From: Melanocharis versteri
Taxonomy: Eukaryota; Chordata; Aves; Passeriformes; Melanocharitidae
Assembly: GCA_013397845.1 (NCBI GenBank)
Contig: VZTG01001883.1
Coordinates: 3,483,649-3,547,648 of the forward strand
Direction: 5' to 3'
DNA length: 64,000 nt
A program made the translations under genes and the position numbers. This document shows positions 25,401-37,481 of the stretch, in pieces. Every line of letters begins with the position of its first letter. Within the stretch, counting starts at the first letter, position 1. The notes below the pieces were generated by a model. That model did not search any database. It saw only the letters and a list, made by a program, of their open reading frames with translations, and was not told the origin of the DNA.

Positions 25401-26520
25401 GAGTATAGGATTAGGAATAGATTTAACTTTGAAACAGACAAAATTTTTTAAGATTTGTTCCCTAAGATCAATTAAAGGTTTTTAAAAAATGCTGGTTTAA
25501 CACTAGTGAGAGTTCTAGAGTGTTTCAAAGTACAGAACTTTGAAATTTCACTTTGGATTTTCGTGACAGCTTTAACAGCACAGACTTAAGCACCATCTTC
25601 AAAAAGTCATCATTGCTCATTTTTGTGGGTAATAGTAAGTTACCATGAGGTCTCCTAAAGGCTGCAACTATGAGCAGTTATTTCAAACTTACATAAAGTT
25701 AATTCAAAACACGTGTATACCACATATTTGCTAACTGCATGAATATAACACCTACAAAACAGACTCAGTTGAGAGAGGTGCTATATCAACACAAGGGGAA
25801 AACACTTTCACGGTATATTCATTAGTGCTATGCATCCTATTAAATGGATTACTTATCTATTAGTCATTGCAATAAAAATCAGTGCAATGGGCTGATTTTG
25901 AGAAACAGTCTCGTATTCTGTCATTAAATATGCATTCAAGTGAGACTATTTACATATATTAAATCAGAATACAGTACTTGGAGAATTCATTTAAATACAT
26001 ACACATGTAGGATATGCTGCAAGGAAGCAGAAAGAGCTTTATATATTATGTTGTTGAGACCTTGGAGGATAATTGATAGGACACTGAAACCTTTATTGTT
26101 GAACATAATCATTGACCATAATGGATTGACTCTTAATTTAAGTTGCTTGATTAACCACATATCTAGGTGGTTACTCTTATCTGGAATGACATGTAACTAA
26201 AACTTGGAGCATTTAGGTCTTTTTCAGCTGTAATATAAAAAATGAGACAAATGTCCATCCAGATATATAAATGCAGACTGTCCCTGCAGATGCTTTCCCC
26301 CTGAAATCATGCCCACACTTTAGTAAGGCAACCAATGGCATACATGATCTCCAGAAGATCTGGAACACAAACTTCAACATGATCCCCAGATTTATTTTTT
26401 TTTAAACAGGAATAACTGGATTCAACACTTAATCGTAAAATACAAGAGGTTTGGTGCACGTATACAGGTAATGTCCAGATGAAATGAAGTGGAAGGAATT
26501 TCAAAATTCCACTGGCAATT

Positions 26521-26557
26521 AAAAAAAAAAAAAAAAGAAAAAGAAAAAGAAAAAAAA
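26521..26557 (+). repeat. A-rich / (GAAAAA)n tract
   Basis: Run of A followed by several GAAAAA units. No retrotransposed gene body is recognisable just upstream, so it is annotated as simple sequence. Confidence 0.9.
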
Positions 26558-29500
26558 CCCCACAGCAATGGATATTTCATCACTGTCTAGAGATAAAATT
26601 TAATCAGCAGAGCAGGTTACATACAGGTTAGCAAAAGAGATCTTGCAAGAAAAGCTATCTATTCTGTAAAAACAAGGTTCATATGAAAAATGTCAGGCAA
26701 GCACAAAATGCAGCAGCAGATCAGCTGAGGTGAATTGCAGAGATCAGGGACAAGTACAGGGTGCAGGGATCACATCTGGGAGACAATGTCATTCCCACTG
26801 AAGTGACTGGTAAACTTTCTCCTCTTTTAGTGCCAGAGAGCAGATCACTTTACAATCAGGTACCACCCAGTTGTGATTGCTGCTTTGACAGAAGTTTCAG
26901 CTTTTTGCCTTAAAATTTCCTCATCTGCTGAAGTTTTGATTGTTTTATAGGGATACTTCCAACTTTTAATTTCAATTTTTTAGCCATGTCAGAGTTACTA
27001 GTATTTCCTGGGAAAGCTGTTTCTTCTTTCATAGTGTTGCAGTAACATAACTGTAAAGATTTAAGTGTCCTGTTAGTTTACATACATAGGAGGAAGGAAA
27101 GAGATACCTTTAATATCCCCCATCATCTTTCTGCATTAAGCATTTTTCACCAGCTATTGCAGGCCTAGGGTAAATTGTGCTTGATGTAACAGATACAAAA
27201 CCAAAGTATTTTCCAAACTCTAACCAAAGTTTCTCAGTCTCTGAAAAACTGAAAAACAGTGGATCAAATGTCAGCTTTGCAATTCCATGTTCTGACAGGC
27301 AGAGGACACAGATCTCTCCAAAACACTCTAGAAGAGGCCTTTCCCTCCAAAAGAAGTCTGGCTGGGTCAGAGACTTTTGATCCCTGAAAGCTGTTGGCAT
27401 TTTCTCCCCCACGGTGAGCTTTCTCTGGCAGCTGATCTTTCAGAGGATCGAGCCCTGCAGTCTCTGTTTTAACAATTACAGGAGAGCTCTTTGTAACAAA
27501 GATCAAAATGAGAAAAAATAACCATCCCCATCACCATCATCCAACTGAGAGTGACTGACAAGCTATCCTCATGGCATGAAGGACATATCTAAGAAAATGT
27601 TTTTACTGGCTGAGCTGGAATTCTCAAATCTTTCCACAGACTGTTCCAGTGTTTTAACAAAAATATAGCTTCACAGGCACCTCTCTTCCTAAGCGCAATT
27701 TCTCAGTTCTTGTCCTTTCTCCAGTTGTTTACTGAACTGTATCAAAGTAAGAACAGCAGTGCTTTATAAGGAAAAGAATTTTAGGAATATGTCTGTTATC
27801 ACACCACACTTACAGCTTTTTAATATGAGAAAAGAATAAAGCATTAACAGTGAACATCAGCACATAGGAGAGAGAGAGTGAACAGCAGGTTAATATAATT
27901 TTACATCCAATAGTTGTCTGTTTACTCAGAGATGTCAGGAACAAAAATGAATCTAATGAGAGAGTAAGTGCCTGGCTGCAAGAGTGGCTTCCTGTGTCTG
28001 AACTTGGCCTGAAGCATGCCCCCAGGCACCCCACTCTATCAGAATTCCATATATAAGACAGCATAAAATGACAGTATAAAACACACACTTCATATGCCCA
28101 TGTAAATATATTCTCCCTTTTTACATTTTTGACCTGTTGCTTTCCTTATGCTAAGTGCTCAGCCTATATCTAGTTTTGCTTCTACTGAAGTGGGCTGGAA
28201 TTGATGTACCTTTCAGCAAATGTTTTACATCATTGAACTGAGTCTTATTAAGATGTCCAGACAATCTCTTAAACCCTTCACTGAGCTAAAAGAATAGCAT
28301 GGTATGCACTAAAGTTAGTCAAGTATTCTCCTGAAAAGTGACTGCTCTTTGCAGAACTGCAAGGCTAGTTTATGCACTGGGAAAAATAGTTCCCTTCTCT
28401 GAGTGGCATGTCAAGGTTCCCTTGGTTCCCACTCTTGGAATCTGTGCTTCTTTAAAAGTGAAAATTGCCTTGTCTGTTTCTATTACTCTTGCCAAGACTA
28501 AAAACAAAGGTCCTTCTTTAAAATGCACTCCTGCAAGGTGTGAAGCACTTTCAGAAAAAGTGATGGAATTGTTTCAGTAAAACTTCCATGCTCTGAACAT
28601 GTTTGATCTCCCTCAAACTTCCTTTTATCTTTTTATATCACTGCAAATAAAAACAAAGTTTTCGCCTCCACCAACAATGCTGATGGAAATTTTGGCATTA
28701 GCTTTAGCAGAAAGGGTAGTAAGCCACAGAAAAGAGATAGCAGACTATCACAGGAGGTTGTGAGTTCTTTATGTAATTTACAATTTTGAGAAGTAGTTTG
28801 CAACAGTCTAAATAGTTAGGTCTAAATAAAATATCAGTATGGAATGCCTCTTTTAATTTTCATTTCCTTTCATGCTGCTTACTGGTAACAAAACTCTAGC
28901 ACACAGCTACCAACAAAACATAACCCAGCAATGTTCCCAGATATGAGAGAGGAGATAAGCCCTCGTGAGTTATATATTAACGATGTCTCAAAATCAAACA
29001 GAAATCTTATTCAGGGAGATCTGTGACTACAGGACAGTGGTAATAAGAGACCATTTTTCTATCAGCATGTTATTGTCTCGTTACCAACAAGTGCAATGCA
29101 AATGGGATGTTGTACTGCAGTGAAACCTGAGGAGTTATGATAGATTCCCTGGGCTCCCTAACAGAAGGATTATTTTCTAAAGATATTGCAAACTTCCCAG
29201 CCAAGAGTATTGCTGTCCAGGGCCTCCTCTGGGCACCTCTCTCCTGCAGTCCACGCTCTTCCATCTAGATTTCAATATTTACTTGCTAAGGATAAGATGC
29301 ACCCTTAATTCAGACTACAATGAAACTAAAGATCTTGGAATCAAATCTGATAGGCATCACTGGAGTTAGAAGAGGAAAGATTTACTGGGATTTTTTCATA
29401 AGTTCGGTAAACTTAAAAATAGATCAATGCTTTAAAAACTCTTCATCCTGCAGTTTTGACACTGATGGAAAAATTAGTATTATGTGGATGTCATACTTGA

Positions 29501-29736
29501 GCACCTTTTCACAAACAACTATCTCTCAGATTATCAGTTGCAGACATTTTTCAGACTTTGCAAACTGTACCATAGAGTGGTAATGACAATACAACAGACA
29601 CCACCCCAACAGTGCTTCAAATTTCATGTAGGGTCAGTTATGAAACCAAGCAACCACATCACAGCCAATGAAAGCTGCTTGATAAAAATGGTTACAGTTA
29701 TTTTGAACAGCCCTTCATTTGAAAGGAGTGTTCAGC

Positions 29737-29893
29737 ATCATTTATTCTCACCAAATCCCTGAAATATGGCATGTCCATTCTGCACATGGGTAAACAGAGG
29801 CTCACATAACATGACAAAATCACACAGTAAGTACACAGGGAGACGAACAGAGAAGCGAATTGTCCTGATCCCCAGATCCATTCTCCTGTCCAG
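29737..29893 (-). repeat. MIR-like SINE relic (antisense), best copy
   Basis: The plus strand follows the reverse complement of MIR over about 157 bases. It reads catttattctcacc, then a GTCCATTCTGCACATGGGTA segment (cf. CCCATTTTACAGATGAGGAA), AACAGAGGCTCA, AAATCACACAGTAAGT, a GAACAGAGAAGCGAAT segment and GATCCCCAGATCCA near the tRNA-like end. Similarity extends across core and flanks, which makes this stronger than a chance match. Assigned by recalled consensus. Confidence 0.75.
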
Positions 29894-30984
29894 CTAAATC
29901 ATCTTCCAAAGCACTTAATAAAATTTTTCAGTCAAGAGCTACATTAACGCCAGAGAGTTAACACATATAAAAGTAATAGTCCTAAGAATCCCAGAGATAA
30001 TAAACAAATAGCCTAACCTGAAGAGGATTTCAGTTTCTTTTTCAAGGCGTAGAGATCATACTCTCTAAATAAGTATAAGCAGAAGAATTCTACAAGAAAG
30101 GATTAACTTCTCAAATCTATGCAACTGAAAATCTGAATCATTTACCCTGGGAAGAGAGTTTTGATGGAACCCCAAGCTTCCGTTATAAGGGGGTTTATAC
30201 AGACAGTTTTCTACTACTTGACCCTTATCTCTCTATTGCTGTTTTACACAGGTCAGCATGCATAAACACATCTTAGCTTCCCTTTTCCACCTCATACCTT
30301 AATTTTCATGAATTCTATTGAGTTTATGTCTTGCTCAGGAACCTAGAGAAGCTGATTGGCCTAGAAACTGTATTTATGACCTTCTTGACAAAGCAGTACT
30401 CTGTACACGAATAATAAATCAACAGGCAAGCTTTGTCAATTTTTGTAAAAATGGGAAGTTTGTGAGCCTTTTAATGTGATCTTAACATACTATACCTTGC
30501 TTTCTGTTCAAAGTACATACTGTGACTTTTCCCAACAAGCAAGGCCCCAAAATGCATTTTCTCTGTTCACAGAACATGTTATGTTTTCCAAAGCTACATG
30601 GCATGAGATGGCAACATTCCTTTCACTACTTGGTGTTTCTGTACATTTAAAAGGAACTTTTTGCTATGCACTGAGAGAAACCAGACAACCACGTGCTGCA
30701 TCCGACAATGACATTTTCCATACCAGTTAATTGTTGAATTTGTTGCTGTAAAGGCTTTGCCATACTCAAATGGCAGTGAGCAATGGGTTGCTAGCGCTGT
30801 ATCACGAACAATATACCTGATTACTGCACCCTAGTCAGTCGTGACAAAACCCCTACAACCGTCAGCTACGAAAGACCAGCACAATTGACTGTTTCAACAG
30901 GCACAGAATTAGACTACAGATGTTTCTATTAGTTAATAATTAAAGTTCCCCTTTTCCTGTTTTTCTTTCCTTTTCTCTTTTCTT
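29894..30984. other. Non-coding block ending in a pyrimidine tract
   Basis: No gene recognised. The last 40 or so bases (about 30944-30984) form a CT-rich tract ending in cttag. It resembles a splice acceptor but also looks like low-complexity sequence where an assembly contig could break. Confidence 0.6.
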
Positions 30985-31189
30985 AGGTTGTTCTGTCGGA
31001 CATCCAGGTTCCTGAGTTCGAAATATTTTCATAACACAGTACCTATACCAAAAGAGTTTTCTTTTTTTCTACCATTTTGGTCTTTTGTGTGTGTGTGTGC
31101 ATCAGGGGGGTGTTTTGGGGTTTTTGGGGGGTGTTTTGAGTTTTTTGTTTTGGTCTGGGTTGGGGTTTTTTGTTTGCTTTTTCGCTTTT
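30985..31189. repeat. 205-bp duplicated segment, copy 1
   Basis: This segment is repeated base for base, as far as I can read, at 37276-37480. It starts at aggttgttctgtcgg, includes a TG run near 31087-31099 and a G-run-rich stretch (31105-31165), and ends at cgctttt just before an N. Its left side joins unique sequence without an N. The open frames inside are identical in both copies. The perfect identity and N flanks point to an assembly artefact. Confidence 0.9.
31105..31165 (+). other. G-quadruplex-prone G/T tract (copy 1)
   Basis: G runs at 31105-31110, 31117-31120, 31126-31131, 31157-31159 and 31162-31165 provide more than four G tracts on the plus strand. The first three are separated by short T-rich loops and the fourth by a longer spacer. 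The motif can in principle fold as a G-quadruplex and is a known kind of sequencing obstacle. Confidence 0.6.
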
Positions 31190-31190
31190 N
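31190..31190. other. Assembly gap marker (N)
   Basis: Single undetermined base directly after the G/T-rich tract. A lone N at a low-complexity edge usually marks a gap of unknown size rather than one miscalled base. Confidence 0.8.
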
Positions 31191-34100
31191 GGAGTTTTTC
31201 ATATGAATGATGTGAACTTGCATGTGTACATAGGTTAAATACAGGCTAACACATACCTGGTAATTTGCTGCAGAATTATATGGTATTTTATTCAAAGGAT
31301 GATTTGCGCCCACTCACTGCTCAGCTGTTATTTGATTATGAATGAACTATAGAAATCAAATCCAAGCTAGTATGTGGTCTTCCTTCAGTGCAATCACTGT
31401 AAAATTTTTCATAGTGTGAAATTTGTCTATTTCTATTGCACTTTTCTTAGCAAGAAAACCTCGAGGCCAATGTTTCCCAAACTCCTTGCCCTTGCCTCCT
31501 GGCTTTACTCCTTTACGGCTGCTGACCAAGCTACCTCTGGAACTGGAAACCCACGTTGCTGATACACTGCTCCTGTCACTATTAGCCCTATTAACAAGTG
31601 GGAGTTCCAGCACGGTGCCTTTCCAGAAATAACACAGCAACACACTAATTTACACTGGGTCAACATAATCGCTCAGTGAAAGCTACCTAAGGGATTTCCA
31701 GTACAACATTTCACTTTGATTTAGAAGTACATATCTTGGACCCAACCTGCTATCTCATATTCATTCTTCACACAAGGCATGGAACAACTTTGAAAATCCT
31801 TCCTTTATCAGCCTGTGAGTCCGAATCAGACAGTCTTTCCCTATAAGGTCTCTCGCAGATGGGCACAGCAGCATTGTCTGCTGATGCTGCTGTCTGTGGC
31901 AGCTCTTTGGAGCACCAAATCTCAGTGCTGTGGCATTTTCCCAGCCTGTGCAAGTATAACGTAATTCTGTACAACTAGAAATATGCTTCAAAAAAGAGGG
32001 CTGTGTTCAGTGGGATCCAGAGTCCAAGAAAATTGATAGTAACAAAACCATATACCAGTTTCAACACAGAAATTGGAGAGGTCTCTTGTGTACTGCCAAG
32101 GGGGTCCAAAAAACCAGCTTGCCAGAAGCTAAAGAAATTAAAGTATCCCTGCATCTAGAAACACACTGAAAGGCTAACAGAACTGTGACAGAAAATATCT
32201 CTCCTTGGTTAGTACATCATTTGAGATTTATGTTTGATAACAGAAAGAAAACGTTGCTACAACAACATTCACATTAAAAGAAGGATGGTAGAATGGCTTT
32301 CATAAGAAGCCTCTTATAGGACGAAGTTGGGATGACGTGTGAGTCTCCACTTTTCACTAGCATAAGTATTTGGGCAGGATGTAGATGATGAGCTCAATTA
32401 CAACTGAAATTTTTAAAAAAAACAAGTCTGTCAAAAACCATTATATTCACTTAGTTTCAAGGAAGGATTTGGTACTGGTGGATCCTTCGACAGCCATCAA
32501 TGAGATCCCTCTAGTCCAGAGAAGCAGAATATATTAGGCACAAATGATTTTGCTTATTCCACAAAAAAAACACAAACCCTATGTGTCCCTTAGATTTTTT
32601 AATCTTCCAGTAGTTTCCCTAGAGGTGAAATCCAAATGCTTCTAATCAGCCTTTTAAAGGCATTTCTGCTTCCGCCCAAGGAAAGTGAATCAGCTTTAAT
32701 CAACACTATTAGTCACTAACTACACTTATTGAAGGCTCGGTAAGCACTTTGTCTCATCAAATTTTCCTTTCCAAGTTATTTGGGTCTCAGCATGGGGTGT
32801 TTTTAAATGATCATACAAAGCCAACAAGGGCAGTGTGGAAAGACTGTCCCTATTTAGGGATTCAAATAGGTTGCAAAACACTGTAATTACATTTATGATT
32901 CATGAAATAGTTCTGCTTCCACAGCTTCTATTCTCCTAAATTAAAGGAAGCACTTTTGTATCCTAATAGTGGTCATAAGATTTTCAAAGCAAAGAAGTAA
33001 TCAGTATCCTACAGCTCCTTTAGCCATACTGTCACTTAGCTTGACTTCCAGCATTTGCTATGCTCTTTGCTCCCATTTCTCTCTCTCAGTGCACCTCCAC
33101 AATGAACTCAATTTTAAAACTAATTCCATTTAAATCAGCCTTTGAGAAGTCACCGACACTTTCTATAGCAGATGCATCATGCACAGATGACTTTGGAAAA
33201 CTGAACAATTTAGGAGGTGTTTTGTGCTCAAACATATGTAAGCCCAGATTCCTTCCAGTAGATTTATTTCCAGCTGTAAACACATGAAAATTCCCAGATA
33301 CTATGACGTAGATTCTAAATGGATGTTGCTGAAATCCTTGTCTTTGCAAGACACCCGGGTGTCCCTCAGCACAAATTATTCTTCTTCCATTTTCCTTTTT
33401 GGAACAGTAAAGAACTATGCAGGATTCTCCGCTGGATACGCAATTATTTTGCAGGCAAATTTTACAGGATAAACATAGGTATTCATTAAAACAAAGATGT
33501 TATTAACTATTGTTAAATATGTAGCACTTCTACAACAGCTAGTACATCAAAAAGTATTTTTTTTCATATTTTTAGAGAAATATAATTGTATGGCATAGTT
33601 TTGCATTATGAAATTGGTACAAATTAGTACAATTTTTTTATGAAAAAATTGTACAACCCAATAGGTTTCAATTTTCTTTTCAGTGTATTACAGAATGTCC
33701 CCTTTTATTCAATAAACAGTATGCACAGAGATACTCCTGCGTTGGCATACAAGGAGAAATCAACCAATATCTTTTGATTTACTCTTCTGTTAAGCCCTCA
33801 ATTGTTTAAATGCTGCGTGAGATCACCTGAGATATATATGAGAAAGTACAATATATGGCAATGCTAATTTATAGACCCATTTATTAATAATTTGAAGTTA
33901 ACTTTATCTTCCTAATAAACATTGCCTACCTACATCCACCAGCTCTCTACCTTTGTCTTCAAGTCTACTTGGGATACCACTTAAAGCAACAAATATATTT
34001 CTCTGGTTTATTCCCAGCTGAGGCTTCAAAACAATCGAAATAAAGACAAGTTTACCAACCCTGACCAAAGACTTTTACAACACTTCTCTAATGTTCTCTT

Positions 34101-37100
34101 TTTCTTCTACCATGAAATAATTGCCAGCCTTTCTGCCCATACAGGCACAAGATACTTGCAGTCATTTGGATTCCAAGACCTACATGTCCAAACATACATG
34201 GGTGTATCATATACATAAAGCAAGATTTGGAAAAGATCATAAGCATCCTGTGTAACTACTACAAAGGAAATTTTGTAAGTGACTGCTGCACCTATGACAT
34301 TCAGTATACAGGGACACTGAGCTACCTTGGGGCAGCAGTCCAAAAAGCGCCAAAATTCATCAACAGAAGATGTTCATATGGCTCACATCCTAACTATCCC
34401 ATCTTTTATAGAACTGCTGTATATGAATATGCTTCATTTAATAAAATGCATAAGCAGGGCTGGGAGGAATGAAACCCATCCCAGTGGATGAGCAAGTCTC
34501 AGTACACAGGTTTTTGTGTTTTCTCTGCTCCAGTAAACCTTTGCCTGAGCCCCTTGTCAAAGAGTGAAACACTTTCCAGAGAATGGATAGTACTTTCACA
34601 TATTTCTTCTCAGCCTAATTTGCCATCTGCAGTATTCTCAAAAATGTTAAATTTGTATTCACTGCCCTCTAAGGAGAATTTTGTCCCTGAAATACTCACG
34701 CCCTTTCCTGTTCTACTTTTGTTGCTAGAAATTTGCTCCTTGTCACTGTGTGCTGTGCTCACTTCGTGTGTCGGTCTTATAAGGGGATAAGAAGAACATG
34801 GTCTCCCTGTTTTAAAAGATAGAGTTTATCAGCCACATGCTGTTCTTTGTACCAATGCAAACAGAATTCAAACAAAGAGACATATAAAAGGAGATCCCCT
34901 TTACAACTTATTTAATTTAGCCACCTCAATTTTTCCCAAATCTTACAGCTTTATATTGCTGAATTTCTACTCCAGTTGATCTCAGATCAGTCAATATATT
35001 GATGAGCCCAAGGCTCTGTCAGCCATGAAAATGGAGTTCACTCTTGTTTACAGAGGCAAACATGAAACTGGTCATTACAAGACTTTGGAACACACCCCCA
35101 CAAATGCTACTTTCATTTGTGAGCACCCACTTACTTAAATAGGCCTGACATTTTAGGCAGTAAAGAGATGCTATATTATAAAATTCGGCACCAGACTCAT
35201 AGAAGAAAAATGTCATTGATATTTATTGTTAACAGGAGAACACCTGTCATCTCTGGGAGAATAGTACATTCAATGCTAAAGTAGAGTTTTTTTCAAGTTC
35301 AAAACACAGTCGATGCTCTTTTCCTTGACAAAACTTATCTTGAGCATATGTTTAATTTGCTTCTACTATAGCCTGTAACATATGGTTTATTTTGCCTTGA
35401 CATCTCCAGTGCTTAATGCTGACATAAGAAATATCAGGGCAATGTTACTGCGAACCTTTCAATACAGATATGTGAGAGACATGGTACCCTGATGAAAGAA
35501 CTAGTATTTGGTAGAATGTGGTGTTTAGGGATATCGTATCTTTTATTCTAATAAAAAAAGGCCAGTGGGCAATTTTGAATATAACCTAAAAAGAGTGCAA
35601 TTCTTGTTGCTTCTATGACTTAGTACTTCAAAGGAAGCAAGCAGACAGATAAACAACTCAGGCAACCGCCTGGCTGAATTCCACAGCCCTTTGGAGACAG
35701 GGGAAGTTGCATGTTTGCCTCTTTACCCTCCATTACCATAAACAATATGCTAATCACTTCCAGGTAGACCACCACCACAGTCAATTGAATCCAGTGGAGC
35801 TCACGGATCACACTGCTTAAATCATGCTGAGAAGAGTTAGGCTTTATCTCTGATCTTTCCAGTTCAAACATTTTAAAAGGGTCATTGTTTTGCAGATACA
35901 TGATTCAAGTTATGAAATGAGAAATAATTTAAAACACCCCATGACAGCAATGGAATTTTAATGCTATGATGCCTTTCTGGACGCGACCCTTTTGTAACTA
36001 AAGTGAAACAGGTTTTCATGGAAATAAAACATATAATGATTGAGATGCATTAAAGAACACTGCCATATGAATCCAAAACTGATCATAACCAGAAGTATAA
36101 TTTTAAAGTGTGGTCTAGCATCTGAGCTCTCACTTAAACCAGGCAGAAAGCCATCTGGCACCAGACATTAGCCAGCACCATTCTCTTTCAGCTTCAGCCA
36201 GGCATAAAGAACTCAGAATCGGAACTGTCTTTTGTCACAGCCACAGCGTCCAGCTGTGTGTCACCGCCAGACTTCCTCATTTTCCATATATCTAACTGAG
36301 AAATCTCACAGGCTAGAAAATGAGAAGCAAGCAGAAAAAATGTTGCCTCTCTGGGTTTGATATTTCGGTGGAAAAATAGAAACACTCTTGGCTAACCAAC
36401 ACCACACCTATTTTGCCATAATCTATCAACACTTACAATGACAGATTTCCAGGGCTCAGAAGGAAGAGGAACGTATGTTCATTTCCTTCAGTATGTTATT
36501 TACTGTATTTAATCATGATGTTAATCTCTCTTTTAATGTCCGATGCCTGGTAGGCTGTGTCACAAAAGCACTAAAGAAAATCTAAGTTTAATGGATTTTG
36601 TTTGATTTGGTTTTTTAAGCAAGGCTGCCTCAACTTTAGCTACTGACAGTGATTTTAGAAACATAGCTCATAGTTCACAGGAGCTACCAGGTGCTGAACA
36701 CATTTGACACAATCAACTGGATTCTTAAGTAGCCTAAACTTGGGTTTACCAATATAATTTACTTTCCTCCTTCTGAAAGTCTTCATAATGAAGCCTAAAG
36801 TTCTGGGTTCAGATTAAGGTCAAAGCACCCTAGACTTCAGCACTTTCTTAAAGCAAATATCTTACTAAGCAACATATAGTTTTTAAGATGTTCAATGTAT
36901 GGAGGATGAAATTTTCATGTAATAAAACAAAAAGGAGAAAAAGAAATACAGTATAGTCACTGCAAAGGCTGTGTGCAGTGATTATTTGGGTTTGATTTTT
37001 ATTTTTGGTTCTTTTAGAACAACCTCTCTAGCATTTTCTGTCAAGTCAATTGAAACAGAACTTAGAGTTTTTAACAATGCTGAAAAAAATAAAAACAAAC

Positions 37101-37274
37101 ACAGAAAACACTATTCTATGTAATATCTGTTTAACTCCATCATTGTCATTCATGTCTGCTAAACTCATAGAGTTGCTTCATTTGACACTTTTATTTTACC
37201 TTATTTTTTCACTTCAAAATGAAACATTAAGGAATTTTGTGGTAGAAAAAATGTAAAAAAAAAATAATATATAG
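31191..37274. other. AT-rich non-coding block between the two duplicated segments
   Basis: No gene or recognised transposon in about 6 kb. Contains a 12-bp perfect inverted repeat with a 4-nt loop (33627-33654). Frames are about 100 codons or shorter without domains. Confidence 0.65.
33627..33654. repeat. 12-bp perfect inverted repeat, 4-nt loop
   Basis: Arms 33627-33638 (gtac then AA and a T run) and 33643-33654 are exact reverse complements with loop TATG. It resembles a terminator-type hairpin in shape, but in a vertebrate genome it is more likely a chance AT palindrome or cruciform-prone site. Confidence 0.85.
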
Positions 37275-37275
37275 N
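37275..37275. other. Assembly gap marker (N)
   Basis: Single N directly before copy 2 of the duplicated segment, following an A-rich stretch. Confidence 0.8.
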
Positions 37276-37480
37276 AGGTTGTTCTGTCGGACATCCAGGT
37301 TCCTGAGTTCGAAATATTTTCATAACACAGTACCTATACCAAAAGAGTTTTCTTTTTTTCTACCATTTTGGTCTTTTGTGTGTGTGTGTGCATCAGGGGG
37401 GTGTTTTGGGGTTTTTGGGGGGTGTTTTGAGTTTTTTGTTTTGGTCTGGGTTGGGGTTTTTTGTTTGCTTTTTCGCTTTT
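37276..37480. repeat. 205-bp duplicated segment, copy 2 (N on both sides)
   Basis: Same length, order and orientation as 30985-31189, offset by 6291 bases. It includes the TG run and the G-run tract (37396-37456). An N stands on each side, so no sequence evidence joins this copy to its surroundings. This is the copy more likely to be misplaced. Confidence 0.9.
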
Positions 37481-37481
37481 N
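37481..37481. other. Assembly gap marker (N)
   Basis: Single N directly after copy 2 of the duplicated segment. Confidence 0.8.

Larger units (their letters stand above)
23791..29736. other. AT-rich non-coding block
   Basis: No supportable gene. Holds a TA microsatellite (25378-25400) and an A-rich tract (26521-26557). Open frames are about 100 codons or shorter and have no recognised domains. Confidence 0.65.

Noticed and set aside
30944..30985. Splice acceptor with long pyrimidine tract
   Set aside because: It looks convincing alone but coincides with the edge of the duplicated, gap-flanked segment, and no open exon follows in a recognisable frame.
30988..31313. Open frames inside the 205-bp duplicated segment on both strands
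   Set aside because: They translate TG and G/T low-complexity sequence, run through an N, and are repeated identically in the second copy.
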